Part shown: positions 41,172 through 49,979 of the stretch, in pieces
Layout of the letters: every line of letters begins with the position of its first letter
Numbering within the stretch: the first letter of the stretch is position 1
DNA from: DYFT01 sp041695085
Lineage (GTDB): Bacteria > Bacteroidota > Ignavibacteria > UBA10030
Direction: 5' to 3'
NCBI GenBank assembly: GCA_041695085.1
Contig: JBGFRO010000049.1
Coordinates: forward strand, 62,001-126,000
DNA: 64,000 bases
Notes under the pieces: generated by a model
The model's database searches: none
Told to the model about the DNA's origin: nothing
Seen by the model: the letters and a program-made list of their open reading frames with translations, nothing else
Translations under genes and position numbers: made by a program

Positions 41172-42731
41172 ATGCTCACTTCCAACATACTTTCCCTTAC
41201 CATCTTTTTCCCTCTCGTCGGCGTGGGTGCACTCCTCGCTGTGAAGAAGGACAGCGTTACTGCGATCAAGTGGATCGGATTTGGTACAAGTCTCCTCACC
41301 TTCCTCCTGTCGCTTGCCCTGTACTTCGGATTCGATCCGAGCGTGACCGAGTTTCAGTTCCGCGAGAAGGCGATGTGGATCGAACAACTGAACATCAGCT
41401 ATTTTGTGGGCATTGATGGGCTGTCGCTGCTGTTAATCGTGCTGACGACCTTCCTCACGCCCCTCGCATTGCTCGGAACGTGGGATTCCATCTCCCACCG
41501 CTTGAAAGAGTATATGATGATGATGTTGGTTCTGGAGGTGGGAATGGTTGGGGTCTTCGCTGCACTTGATCTCTTCCTGTTCTACATCTTTTGGGAAGCG
41601 ATGCTGATACCAATGTATTTCATCATCGGCATTTGGGGAGGACAGGAGCGCATCTATGCGGCAGTGAAGTTTTTCCTCTTTACGCTCTTCGGCAGTCTAC
41701 TAATGCTTGTCGCCATCCTTGCTCTCGGATACTATGCTTCAACGATGCCGGGTGGGATGTTTACGACCGATTTGCTTGCTCTCTATGACGTCGGTCCGCG
41801 ACTCGCCCTCAGTGTTCAGACCTGGATGTTTCTCGCCTTCGCGCTCAGCTTTGCGATCAAAGTGCCTCTCTTTCCGCTCCACACGTGGCTTCCCGATGCA
41901 CACGTCCAGGCCCCCACGGCGGGGAGCGTGATCCTTGCCGGCGTTTTGCTCAAGATGGGCACGTACGGTTTGATCCGGTTTTGTTTGCCGCTGTTCCCTG
42001 ATGCTTCATTTAAGTTCACACCGCTATTAAGTGTGTTGGCTGTCATTGGCATCATCTACGGTGCACTCGTTGCGATGGTCCAGACCGATATCAAGAAGCT
42101 CGTTGCATATTCATCCGTCTCGCATCTTGGATTTGTCGTCTTGGGAACATTCGCTATGACGGAGGAGGGAATTCAGGGAGCGATCATCCAGATGGTGAAT
42201 CACGGCCTTTCGACAGGGGCGCTCTTCCTGCTCGTTGGCATGATCTACGACCGGGCTCATACGAGGATGATATCGGATTTCGGCGGTCTGGCGAAGGTGA
42301 TGCCCGTGTACGCAACGTTCTTCATGATTATCACTCTCTCTTCTATTGGACTTCCGGGTCTGAACGGATTTGTGGGTGAATTTCTCATTCTTCTCGGAAG
42401 TTTCAAGTCGGGATTTCTCGCCAGCTATTGGTATACTGTGTTTGCTGCGACGGGGGTGATCTTCGCCGCCGTTTACATGTTGTGGATGTATCAGCGAGTG
42501 ATGCTGGGGCCTGTCAGGTCGGACGGTCTGTATGGGGGGCACAAAGTGAGCGACCTCACGCGTCGTGAAATTGTTGTGCTGGTTCCGATCGTTCTGTTCG
42601 TGGTTTGGATCGGGGTCTATCCGAACACGTTGCTGAGTAAGACAGCCCCCGTTGCGAAACAGCTTGTACAATCAATGGAAAGCGCGCGGCAGGGAGGGCA
42701 CACGCGCGTTGCCGACGTTCCCCAACCTTAG
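41172..42731 (+). CDS. nuoM: NADH-quinone oxidoreductase subunit M
   Basis: 519 residues with about 14 membrane helices. The channel glutamate is in FYIFWEAMLIPMYFIIGIWG, the lysine in SFAIKVPLFPLHTWLPDAHV, then AYSSVSHLGFVVLG and NHGLSTGALFLLVGM, all NuoM signatures. In most bacteria nuoN follows directly; here a nhaD-type gene comes between. Confidence 0.96.
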   Translation: MLTSNILSLTIFFPLVGVGALLAVKKDSVTAIKWIGFGTSLLTFLLSLALYFGFDPSVTEFQFREKAMWIEQLNISYFVGIDGLSLLLIVLTTFLTPLALLGTWDSISHRLKEYMMMMLVLEVGMVGVFAALDLFLFYIFWEAMLIPMYFIIGIWGGQERIYAAVKFFLFTLFGSLLMLVAILALGYYASTMPGGMFTTDLLALYDVGPRLALSVQTWMFLAFALSFAIKVPLFPLHTWLPDAHVQAPTAGSVILAGVLLKMGTYGLIRFCLPLFPDASFKFTPLLSVLAVIGIIYGALVAMVQTDIKKLVAYSSVSHLGFVVLGTFAMTEEGIQGAIIQMVNHGLSTGALFLLVGMIYDRAHTRMISDFGGLAKVMPVYATFFMIITLSSIGLPGLNGFVGEFLILLGSFKSGFLASYWYTVFAATGVIFAAVYMLWMYQRVMLGPVRSDGLYGGHKVSDLTRREIVVLVPIVLFVVWIGVYPNTLLSKTAPVAKQLVQSMESARQGGHTRVADVPQP

Positions 42732-42770
42732 TTATGCTCACTCAACCTATCACATCCACTCACCATATCT

Positions 42771-44204
42771 ATGCGCACCGACTTCAAACGCAGCCTGCTG
42801 GTTTTTGGTGGCATCGGACTTGCGTTGTTTCTCCTCTTCACGCTGACCGAACATTCATTCGAACATGCCATTATCAAACCGGTTGAACTCTGGACCATTA
42901 TACCATTTGTCCTTTTGTTGGGATCGATTGCCGTTGCGCCGTTCATCAACCGCCATTGGTGGGAACACCATTATCCGAAGGTGTCGTATGCCCTCGGAGC
43001 ACTGGTCGTTCTGTACTATATCATCATCCTGGATAACGTCCCGCGATTGCTGTTGACGTTCCATGAATACGTCAGCTTCATTGCGCTGATCGGTTCACTC
43101 TTCGTCGTTTCAGGAGGGATTCATCTGAAGATTCGCGGGAAGTCTGCCCCGTGGGAGAACGTGGTGCTTCTTGCTGTGGGCGCGGTCATTTCCAATTTCT
43201 TGGGAACGACGGGAGCGTCGATGCTCTTGATACGGCCATACTTACGCGTCAATAAGTTCCGAATTCGGCCGTATCACATTGTTTTCTTCATCTTTATCGT
43301 CAGCAACATTGGTGGGGCGTTAACTCCTATCGGCGACCCGCCGCTGTTCTTGGGCTATCTGAAGGGCGTACCGTTCTTCTGGGTTGTGACGCGCGTGTGG
43401 CATATCTGGGCGATCGCGGTCATCTTTCTTCTCGCTCTCTTCTATGTCGTTGACTCGTACTATTTTAAGCAGGCAACCAAGAAACAGCAGATGGAGGCCA
43501 TGGAGCCCGATCAACCGGAGTTCGCGGGTACACACAACATTTTTTTCCTGGTCATCATACTCACATCGTTCTTCATCTCGCATCCAATCATGGTTCGCGA
43601 GTTGATCATGGGGGCGGCTGCGTTGGCGTCTTACTATACAACGAAGAGGGATATCCACGAGAAAAACGAATTCAATTTTATACCGATCAAGGAAGTGGCA
43701 ATTTTGTTCATCGGAATTTTTGCAACAATGATTCCGGCACTCGATTGGCTTGAATTGAACTCGAAGACGCTCGGCATCGTTAGTCCGTCTCAATATTTCT
43801 GGGGGACGGGAGTCCTCTCCAGCTTCCTTGATAATGCGCCGACCTATCTGAACTTTCTGAGTGCTGCATTCGGGATCCACGGTGCCCACCTCAGTAATAT
43901 CCAGCATATGGAGGCGATCTTGGGACTCGCCACGCCGGAAGCGCTCGGTCTCTCCAATCCACTCGTCCCAGGTGCCATGCCAATTACTGCGGAATCATGG
44001 AAATACGTGCAGGCGATCTCCGTAGCTGCGGTATTCTTCGGCGCTTGCACCTACATCGGCAACGGTCCAAATTTCATGGTGAAGTCGATCGCGGAACAGG
44101 CAAAGATTGAGATGCCGTCATTTTTCGGCTACGTAGTGAAATACACAATTCCAATCCTGCTGCCGCTTTTCGCTGTGGTGTGGTTCTTGTTCTTTCGCGG
44201 GTAG
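42771..44204 (+). CDS. nhaD: NhaD-type sodium:proton antiporter inserted in the complex I cluster
   Basis: 477 residues with about 12 membrane segments and no signal for secretion. Family marks are ISNFLGTTGASMLLIRPYLR, SNIGGALTPIGDPPLFLGY and the C-terminal SFLDNAPTYLNFLSAAFG with CTYIGNGPNFMVKS, the paired NhaD/citrate-transporter (IT superfamily) hairpins with DP and DN acids. It would exchange Na+ for H+ across the inner membrane. It lies 39 bases after nuoM and 30 before nuoN, on the same strand, so it is probably co-transcribed with complex I. A nhaD gene among the complex I genes is known from Rhodothermus marinus. Confidence 0.9.
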   Translation: MRTDFKRSLLVFGGIGLALFLLFTLTEHSFEHAIIKPVELWTIIPFVLLLGSIAVAPFINRHWWEHHYPKVSYALGALVVLYYIIILDNVPRLLLTFHEYVSFIALIGSLFVVSGGIHLKIRGKSAPWENVVLLAVGAVISNFLGTTGASMLLIRPYLRVNKFRIRPYHIVFFIFIVSNIGGALTPIGDPPLFLGYLKGVPFFWVVTRVWHIWAIAVIFLLALFYVVDSYYFKQATKKQQMEAMEPDQPEFAGTHNIFFLVIILTSFFISHPIMVRELIMGAAALASYYTTKRDIHEKNEFNFIPIKEVAILFIGIFATMIPALDWLELNSKTLGIVSPSQYFWGTGVLSSFLDNAPTYLNFLSAAFGIHGAHLSNIQHMEAILGLATPEALGLSNPLVPGAMPITAESWKYVQAISVAAVFFGACTYIGNGPNFMVKSIAEQAKIEMPSFFGYVVKYTIPILLPLFAVVWFLFFRG

Positions 44205-44234
44205 TTGTCTACTCGTTTGATCTGACAATCTCAT

Positions 44235-45665
44235 ATGGAAACACTCGTTGAAGACATCTGGCGCAGCGCGCCTCTCGTTCTTCTGACGCTCGTCGGCCTC
44301 ATCGCACTTCTGGTGGAGGGATCTGGCAAAAGTCGGGCCACAGCCGTTTACTGGATATCGCTGTTGGGAACGGTAGCTTCGTTTGTTCTCTCGTTTCTTT
44401 CATTGAAGAGGGAAGAGGCAGCATTTAATGAAATGATCCTGCAAGGGGGATATGCAGGATTCTTCGGCCTGATCTTTACAGCCTCAGCCTTTGCGACGCT
44501 CATTCTTTCGAGGTCGTACCTCCGACGGCTTCACACCGAGCGAGGGGAGTTCTATGTTTTGATCATTTTTGCAGCAATCGGGATGATGTTGATGGCATCG
44601 GCCCTCGATCTCATTGTGCTCTTTCTTGGTATTGAATTAATGTCGGTTTGTCTCTATGTCTTAGCCGGATTTCTACGCACAAAACTGACAGCGAACGAAT
44701 CGGCACTGAAGTACTTTCTCTTGGGCGCTTTCACGACTGGATTTTTGCTGTATGGAATTGCTCTCATCTACGGCACAGTCGGTTCGACAAACCTTCGAGC
44801 GATTAGCGCGGCATTTCCGGCTGTGTCCAATCAACCCTTGTTTCTGCTGGGCGCTGCGATGTTGGTCATTGCCTTTTCGTTCAAGGTTGCGGCCGTCCCC
44901 TTTCACATGTGGGCTCCCGACGTCTATGAGGGCGCGCCAACACCCATTACAGCGTTCATGTCCACCGGCGCAAAAGCGGCGGCATTTGCTGCATTTGTGG
45001 GAGTGTTCCTACGGACCTTCCAGATCGCTGGAAGCAACTTGAGCGAAGTCGTTGCGCTGGTGGCAGCAGCTTCGATGATCATTGGTAATGTAACCGCCAT
45101 CGCTCAATCGAATTTAAAACGAATGCTCGCCTATTCAAGCATCGCCCACGCAGGTTATATGCTCAGTGGGATCGCTGCGGCAAATCGTGAAGGGGAGGCA
45201 GGCATTCTTTTCTATCTTGCGGCCTATACCTTGATGAACCTCGGTGCGTTCGGCATTTTATCGTGGGTCGAGCAGAAGGACGACACAAAGCTGACGTTCG
45301 ACGATTACGCCGGCTTCAGTGCACAACAACCCTTCCTCGCAGCATTGCTTTCGATATTTCTCTTCTCACTTGCAGGCATACCACCGTTCGCCGGATTTTT
45401 TGGCAAGTACTATGTATTCCTTGCAGCGGTAAAGGCCGATCTTACCTGGTTAGCAATTATCGGTGTGCTGACAAGTGTGGTCTCCGTTTATTATTACCTC
45501 CGTTTGGTGATGATGATGTATTTTCAACAAGGGGACGCCACTGTCGAACAGCGCCCCGCGCAGGCGTCGCTGCTTACCGTTACCTGTGCAGCCACCCTCG
45601 TCGTTTTGTTCGGCGTGTACCCGTCCCTCATTGTCGACCTGGCGAAAAGTTTCTTGAATATCTGA
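44235..45665 (+). CDS. nuoN: NADH-quinone oxidoreductase subunit N
   Basis: 476 residues, about 14 membrane helices. LFLGIELMSVCLYVLAGFLR contains the channel glutamate, and AFSFKVAAVPFHMWAPDVYE the lysine; FMSTGAKAAAFAAF and NLKRMLAYSSIAHAGYML are further NuoN features. It is the last complex I gene; nnr follows ten bases later. Confidence 0.96.
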   Translation: METLVEDIWRSAPLVLLTLVGLIALLVEGSGKSRATAVYWISLLGTVASFVLSFLSLKREEAAFNEMILQGGYAGFFGLIFTASAFATLILSRSYLRRLHTERGEFYVLIIFAAIGMMLMASALDLIVLFLGIELMSVCLYVLAGFLRTKLTANESALKYFLLGAFTTGFLLYGIALIYGTVGSTNLRAISAAFPAVSNQPLFLLGAAMLVIAFSFKVAAVPFHMWAPDVYEGAPTPITAFMSTGAKAAAFAAFVGVFLRTFQIAGSNLSEVVALVAAASMIIGNVTAIAQSNLKRMLAYSSIAHAGYMLSGIAAANREGEAGILFYLAAYTLMNLGAFGILSWVEQKDDTKLTFDDYAGFSAQQPFLAALLSIFLFSLAGIPPFAGFFGKYYVFLAAVKADLTWLAIIGVLTSVVSVYYYLRLVMMMYFQQGDATVEQRPAQASLLTVTCAATLVVLFGVYPSLIVDLAKSFLNI

Positions 45666-45675
45666 CCCCCTCTCC

Positions 45676-47247
45676 ATGCAACCTGTCGTCTCCGCTGACG
45701 AGATGCGATGGTGTGATCGAACAACCATCGAGACATACGGCATTGCCGGCATGCTTCTTATGGAAAATGCCGGCCGGAGCGTTGCTGAAGTCATGCAACG
45801 AGAATATGGTCGTCTTCAAGGAAAGACCGTCTACATCTTCTGCGGAAAAGGTAATAATGGAGGCGATGGATTTGTCATTGCGCGCTCCCTTCATTCGATT
45901 GGAGCAATGACAACTGTGTTCCTTCTTCCATCGGCGCGTCAACTCAGCGGAGACGCGAAGTCAAATTACTTGATCGTGAGGCGGCTAGCGCGTTCGTCAG
46001 ATTCCACACTTCGCATTGAGGAATTCTCGTCGCGGCGGTTAACGAACATTCCATCCCCGGATTTCATCATCGATGCGATCTTTGGAACGGGATTTGCAGG
46101 AAGGGTGGAGGGAAAATATCGTGACGCCGTCGAGTGGATCAATCGACAGCGGGTACCCGTCGTTTCAGTCGACATTCCCTCCGGAGTCAATGGAACGAAT
46201 GGAGCAGTTGAAACTCTTGCAGTTTATGCCCACCACACCGTCACCTTCGGATTGATCAAAACGGGACTGTTAGTGGGCCAAGGACAGGACTATTCCGGCA
46301 ACGTGCATCTTGTCGATATCGGAATTCCTCCGGCTGTTTCTCGCTCCCCACGCTTGAGAACATTTCTCGTAGAGAGAGAAGACGTCCGGCGATGTCTGCC
46401 TGGTCGGGCATCGACAGTGCATAAGTATGCCGTTGGCAAAGTATTTATCCTTGCCGGCTCCAGAGGTTATACTGGCGCGGCAGCTTTGTGTGCAGAAGCC
46501 ACCCTGAGGTCGGGTGCAGGCGCCGTCATTCTTGGGACGCCCGAAGCAGTTTATCCCATTCTCGCGCGTAAGCTCTCTGAGCCGATCGTTACACCTCTCC
46601 CTTCAACGGATGAGGGAACGATGAGCCTGGGAGCATTGCCGGGCATTCGTGAAAAGATCCGGTGGGCGGATGTCGTTGTTATCGGACCGGGTCTCTCGTC
46701 GAATGCAGAAACGCGGGCACTCGTGCGCTCACTTCTCCTCGAAACGCCGGCAAATTACGTAGTTGATGCAGACGCGCTTCGGGCTGTAGCAGAGATTGGC
46801 CTTCGGAGACTCGCTCGAACAAAGAGCGAATGGATTCTCACACCACACACTGGCGAGCTGGGACGAATAGTAAAGATGTCTGCTGATCAGATTGAACAGG
46901 AAAGGATCTCATGGGCGAGGAAAATCGCACGTGCCGGAAGATGTACACTGATTCTGAAAGGTGGACCGACCGTGACGGGCGTTCTGGAAGGAAAAGTGTT
47001 GATCAATTCAACAGGTAATCCGGGAATGGCGACTGTTGGTTCCGGCGACGTGCTTGCCGGTCTGATTGGTGGATTGTGGGCTCAAGGGATGAAGGGGGAC
47101 GATGCTGCGTTTTCCGGTGTGTATTTGCACGGATTGGCAGGGGATTTGGCCGCAGATCGATTCGGCGTGCGGAGTATTGTGGCAGGAGATATTCTTGATT
47201 GCTTGTCGGCAAGCCTCCGCAGGGTGGAAAAGGGGGGAGAGGTTTGA
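45676..47247 (+). CDS. nnr: Bifunctional NAD(P)H-hydrate epimerase / ADP-dependent NAD(P)H-hydrate dehydratase
   Basis: 523 residues. It repairs hydrated NADH and NADPH. The N-terminal YjeF_N epimerase (about 1-215) has CGKGNNGGDGFVIARSL and DAIFGTGFAGRVEG. The C-terminal ribokinase-like dehydratase (about 230-515) has VIGPGLSSNAETR, NSTGNPGMATVGSGDVLAG and GVYLHGLAGDLAA. Fusion of the two domains is the usual bacterial form. It sits just after the NADH dehydrogenase genes, which suits a repair enzyme for the same cofactor. Confidence 0.96.
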   Translation: MQPVVSADEMRWCDRTTIETYGIAGMLLMENAGRSVAEVMQREYGRLQGKTVYIFCGKGNNGGDGFVIARSLHSIGAMTTVFLLPSARQLSGDAKSNYLIVRRLARSSDSTLRIEEFSSRRLTNIPSPDFIIDAIFGTGFAGRVEGKYRDAVEWINRQRVPVVSVDIPSGVNGTNGAVETLAVYAHHTVTFGLIKTGLLVGQGQDYSGNVHLVDIGIPPAVSRSPRLRTFLVEREDVRRCLPGRASTVHKYAVGKVFILAGSRGYTGAAALCAEATLRSGAGAVILGTPEAVYPILARKLSEPIVTPLPSTDEGTMSLGALPGIREKIRWADVVVIGPGLSSNAETRALVRSLLLETPANYVVDADALRAVAEIGLRRLARTKSEWILTPHTGELGRIVKMSADQIEQERISWARKIARAGRCTLILKGGPTVTGVLEGKVLINSTGNPGMATVGSGDVLAGLIGGLWAQGMKGDDAAFSGVYLHGLAGDLAADRFGVRSIVAGDILDCLSASLRRVEKGGEV

Positions 47248-47636
47248 AATCCTTCCTGAAATATCAGTTCCCGCCTATTCTTTGGCTTGGATTCATTTTC
47301 TTGATTTCCTCATGGAGTGCGTTAGGAAATCTCAAAACGCCAACGGGTTTTGACAAACTGACCCATCTTGTTCTCTGGTTTGTTCTCTGTCTCCTCACTC
47401 GGCGCGCATTTTTCTATCAGCAACGTTTACCCTGGTTGAAGCGTCATAATCTATGGGGGGCCTTAGTGGTGACGACATTGATCGGTGTAGCAGATGAATA
47501 CTATCAAATCTATGTCCCAAGCCGAACTTCCGATTTTGGTGATGTTGTCGCAGATTTTGCCGGCGCCTTCCTCTTCGTGATCATTGTCCTGACGCGCAAT
47601 CGACGGCAGGAGCGCCTCGCAAAAAAAGATGTTTGA
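47244..47636 (+). CDS. VanZ-like family membrane protein
   Basis: 130 residues from TTG 47244; a GGGGGAGAGG site precedes it and its start overlaps the nnr stop (TTGA). Four membrane segments. The motif NLKTPTGFDKLTHLVLWFVL and then ADEYYQIYVPSRTSDFGDVV is the VanZ-like pattern (FDKxxHxxxF and DEIxQ...R...DxxxN-like). Members influence sensitivity to glycopeptides or are of unknown function. A promoter for the next gene overlaps its end. Confidence 0.85.
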   Translation: MKSFLKYQFPPILWLGFIFLISSWSALGNLKTPTGFDKLTHLVLWFVLCLLTRRAFFYQQRLPWLKRHNLWGALVVTTLIGVADEYYQIYVPSRTSDFGDVVADFAGAFLFVIIVLTRNRRQERLAKKDV

Positions 47637-47664
47637 CAAGGCCTCTTTTTCTGGTTATATTTTG
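47632..47664 (+). promoter_or_regulatory. Bacteroidota-type promoter of tonB
   Basis: TTTG (47632-47635), 20 bases, then TATATTTTG (47656-47664), the closest match to the group consensus in the window along with the second tRNA-Gly promoter. The start would lie near 47670, with AAAGGAGGGAG (47684-47694) soon after. Confidence 0.75.
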
Positions 47665-47701
47665 CCAGCAGATTTTCCAACATAAAGGAGGGAGTTCTCC
47701 T

Positions 47702-48346
47702 ATGGTACGCAAGAATCCAGAAGTCGATCTTCGTTTGAAGTATCAGAAGACATTCGAGATCGGCCTCATCATAGCTCTTGCGTTGGTCATCGTCGCGTTT
47801 AAATTCTTTCCGAAGGTCGAAGGGCCGAAGATGATCATTCAGGCGACGCAGGAAGTAGTTGATGTGGAAGACATCGACGTCACGAAACAAGAGAACCGAC
47901 CACCCCCACCGCCAAGGCCGTTGATCCCGATCGAAGCCCCAAGCGACGAAGCATTGGATGATGTCACAATCCAGAGCACGGAAGTGGACATCACAAAGGA
48001 AGTGGCACCGCCGCCGCCCAGGCAAGATGATTCGGACGAAGAAACCTACTTCATCGCGGTCGAAGAACTACCGGAACCGATCGGTGGGATTGCCGCTATT
48101 CAAGCGCTTGTCGTGTATCCTGAGATCGCGCGCAGAGCAGGTGTGGAGGGAACGGTGTACATAGAGGCGTTCGTGGATGAAAACGGGAACGTGACGCGCA
48201 CCGAGGTCAAGAAAGGGATTGGAGCCGGATGCGATGAAGCGGCCGCCGCAGCTGTGATGAAGGCGAAGTTCAAACCGGGGAAACAGCGTGGCAAGCCAGT
48301 GAAGGTACGGATGTCGATTCCGATCCGTTTTCGTTTGCAAAAATAG
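47702..48346 (+). CDS. tonB: TonB family energy transducer
   Basis: 214 residues from ATG 47702; the longer frame from 47633 overlaps the promoter. Layout: a short cytoplasmic start (VRKNPEVDLRLKYQKTFEI), one membrane helix at 20-36, a proline-rich spacer (PPPPPRPLIPIE at about 64-75, then APPPPRQ) and a C-terminal TonB domain (about 130-214) with YPEIARRAGVEGTVYIEAFV. It couples the proton gradient, through ExbBD, to outer-membrane receptors. No exbB/exbD or receptor gene is next to it. The short spacer is typical of many Bacteroidota TonB proteins. Confidence 0.92.
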   Translation: MVRKNPEVDLRLKYQKTFEIGLIIALALVIVAFKFFPKVEGPKMIIQATQEVVDVEDIDVTKQENRPPPPPRPLIPIEAPSDEALDDVTIQSTEVDITKEVAPPPPRQDDSDEETYFIAVEELPEPIGGIAAIQALVVYPEIARRAGVEGTVYIEAFVDENGNVTRTEVKKGIGAGCDEAAAAAVMKAKFKPGKQRGKPVKVRMSIPIRFRLQK

Positions 48347-48371
48347 GTTGTCTCAACCGTCAAGTCTGTTG

Positions 48372-48406
48372 AATCCGCCGTGAGAGGGATTTCTCGGCGG
48401 ATTTTT
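48372..48406 (+). terminator. Intrinsic terminator after tonB
   Basis: AATCCGCCG (48372-48380) pairs with CGGCGGATT (48395-48403), extended inside by GAGA/TCTC with one bulged T, and T residues run to 48406. It isolates tonB from tgt and lies upstream of the true tgt start. Confidence 0.88.
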
Positions 48407-48448
48407 GTTGATACTTGTTTGTTCGATCAACGATCCCGTCGATTCTTC

Positions 48449-49582
48449 TTGAAATTCACGCTTGTTGCGACCGACCATGCCGTCCGCGCTGGTCTCCTGG
48501 AGACAGATCATGGAACCATCGAGACGCCCGTTTTCATGCCTGTTGGGACCCAAGGCAGCGTGAAGGCGATCGAGCAGCGTGAGTTGATTGAGGCGGGTGC
48601 GCAGATCATTCTTGGCAACACGTATCATCTCTACCTGCGTCCCGGAACAGATATTGTGAGAGCTGCGGGAGGGTTGCATAAGTTTATCGGTTGGAATCGA
48701 CCAATTCTCACCGACAGCGGTGGTTACCAGCTGTTCAGCCTGACGGATCTCCGGGAAATTGAGGAGACAGGTGTGACATTCCGCTCGCATCTCGACGGAT
48801 CGGAACACGTCTTTACTCCTGAATCGGTGATGCGCATCCAACGAGAGCTCGGAGCGGACATCGTGATGGTGCTGGATGAATGCACCCCCTATCCGTGCGA
48901 TGAATCGTATGCGCGGCAATCGAACGAGTTGACCCTCCGTTGGGCGCAGCGATGCAGGGAGGCTTTTGACGCGGCCGCTCCTCTCTACGGGTACGAGCAA
49001 CTCCTTTTTGGCATTGTGCAGGGAAGTGTGTTCCCGGACATTCGGAAATCATGCGCGAGAGGATTGACAGACCTGGGATTCGATGGGTATGCACTCGGTG
49101 GCCTTGCAGTTGGTGAACCGGCGCAAGTGATGTATGAAATGATCGAGACGTGTGAACCGTTGCTTCCGTCCGAAAAACCTCGTTACTTAATGGGCGTTGG
49201 AACGCCGGAGAACCTGTTGGAAGCGATCGAACGCGGAATGGATATGTTTGATTGCGTTTTGCCGACAAGGAACGGGAGGAATGCAAACCTTTTTACGCGT
49301 CGCGGTACTCTCAATCTCAGAAACGCTGCTTACAAATCAGACTTTACACCGGTCGATTCGGAATGCTCGTGTTATCTTTGTTCAAACTTCTCGCGCGCGT
49401 ATCTGCGTCACCTGTTTGTTGTAAAAGAGATACTAGCCTACCAGCTGGCGACGATCCATAATCTCACATTTTACCTATGGCTGATGCGCGAGGCGCGTGA
49501 GGCCATTGTGCAAAAGCGGTACATGCCCTGGAAGCGATCGGTTCTGGAAAGAATGGCGCAGGGAGTCGGTATCGAGTCCTAA
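48449..49582 (+). CDS. tgt: Queuine/preQ1 tRNA-ribosyltransferase
   Basis: 377 residues from TTG 48449 (KFTLVATDHAVRAG...), which aligns with the normal N-terminus; the frame extends upstream to 48380, inside the terminator. It exchanges guanine for preQ1 at position 34 of tRNAs with GUN anticodons. Motifs: ETPVFMPVGTQGSVKA, LTDSGGYQLFSL with a catalytic-region aspartate, GIVQGSVFPDIRKSCA, GGLAVGEP and the zinc site CSCYLCSNFSRAYLRHL near the C-terminus. It is next to yajC, a common bacterial neighbour. Confidence 0.95.
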   Translation: MKFTLVATDHAVRAGLLETDHGTIETPVFMPVGTQGSVKAIEQRELIEAGAQIILGNTYHLYLRPGTDIVRAAGGLHKFIGWNRPILTDSGGYQLFSLTDLREIEETGVTFRSHLDGSEHVFTPESVMRIQRELGADIVMVLDECTPYPCDESYARQSNELTLRWAQRCREAFDAAAPLYGYEQLLFGIVQGSVFPDIRKSCARGLTDLGFDGYALGGLAVGEPAQVMYEMIETCEPLLPSEKPRYLMGVGTPENLLEAIERGMDMFDCVLPTRNGRNANLFTRRGTLNLRNAAYKSDFTPVDSECSCYLCSNFSRAYLRHLFVVKEILAYQLATIHNLTFYLWLMREAREAIVQKRYMPWKRSVLERMAQGVGIES

Positions 49583-49626
49583 TTACTCAATCACGTACTC
49601 TTGAATATCATACAGAGGAGGCACTC

Positions 49627-49959
49627 TTGATCGGAAATTATATACTCTTGATGACACCACAAGGCGGACAAGACGCCGGGTCAGGATTTATGCAGTCCAT
49701 CATCCTGTTCGGACTGATCTTTGTTATCTTCTATTTTATGATAATCCGTCCTCAACAGAAGCGACAGAAGGAACGTCAGAAGATGCTGGATGCGCTGAAG
49801 AAGGGAGACAAGGTCATAACGGCCGGCGGCATTCACGGAACCATTGTTGGATTAGAGGAGAGAACCGTCCTCGTCCAGATTGCAGACAACCTGAAGGTGA
49901 AGGTGGAGCGCGGTTCGATTTCCACTGTTGCGAAGGAAGCAGAGCCGGAGACGAAGTAA
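49627..49959 (+). CDS. yajC: Preprotein translocase subunit YajC
   Basis: 110 residues. GAGGAGG (49615-49621) lies five bases before TTG 49627; an internal ATG at 49651 is the alternative. One membrane helix (IILFGLIFVIFYFMIIRPQQ) is followed by the conserved cytoplasmic stretch KKGDKVITAGGIHGTIVG and an acidic/basic tail. YajC associates with SecDF and the holotranslocon. secD/secF are not adjacent here. Confidence 0.94.
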   Translation: MIGNYILLMTPQGGQDAGSGFMQSIILFGLIFVIFYFMIIRPQQKRQKERQKMLDALKKGDKVITAGGIHGTIVGLEERTVLVQIADNLKVKVERGSISTVAKEAEPETK

Positions 49960-49979
49960 TCCGAACAGAGGGTGCCGAC

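Noticed and set aside
45263..45910. 215-codon plus-strand ORF bridging nuoN and nnr
   Set aside because: Out of frame with both, which are well-defined and nearly touch.
49960..49979. FMN riboswitch before ribBA
   Set aside because: Only 20 bases lie between yajC and ribBA, far too few for the RFN element.
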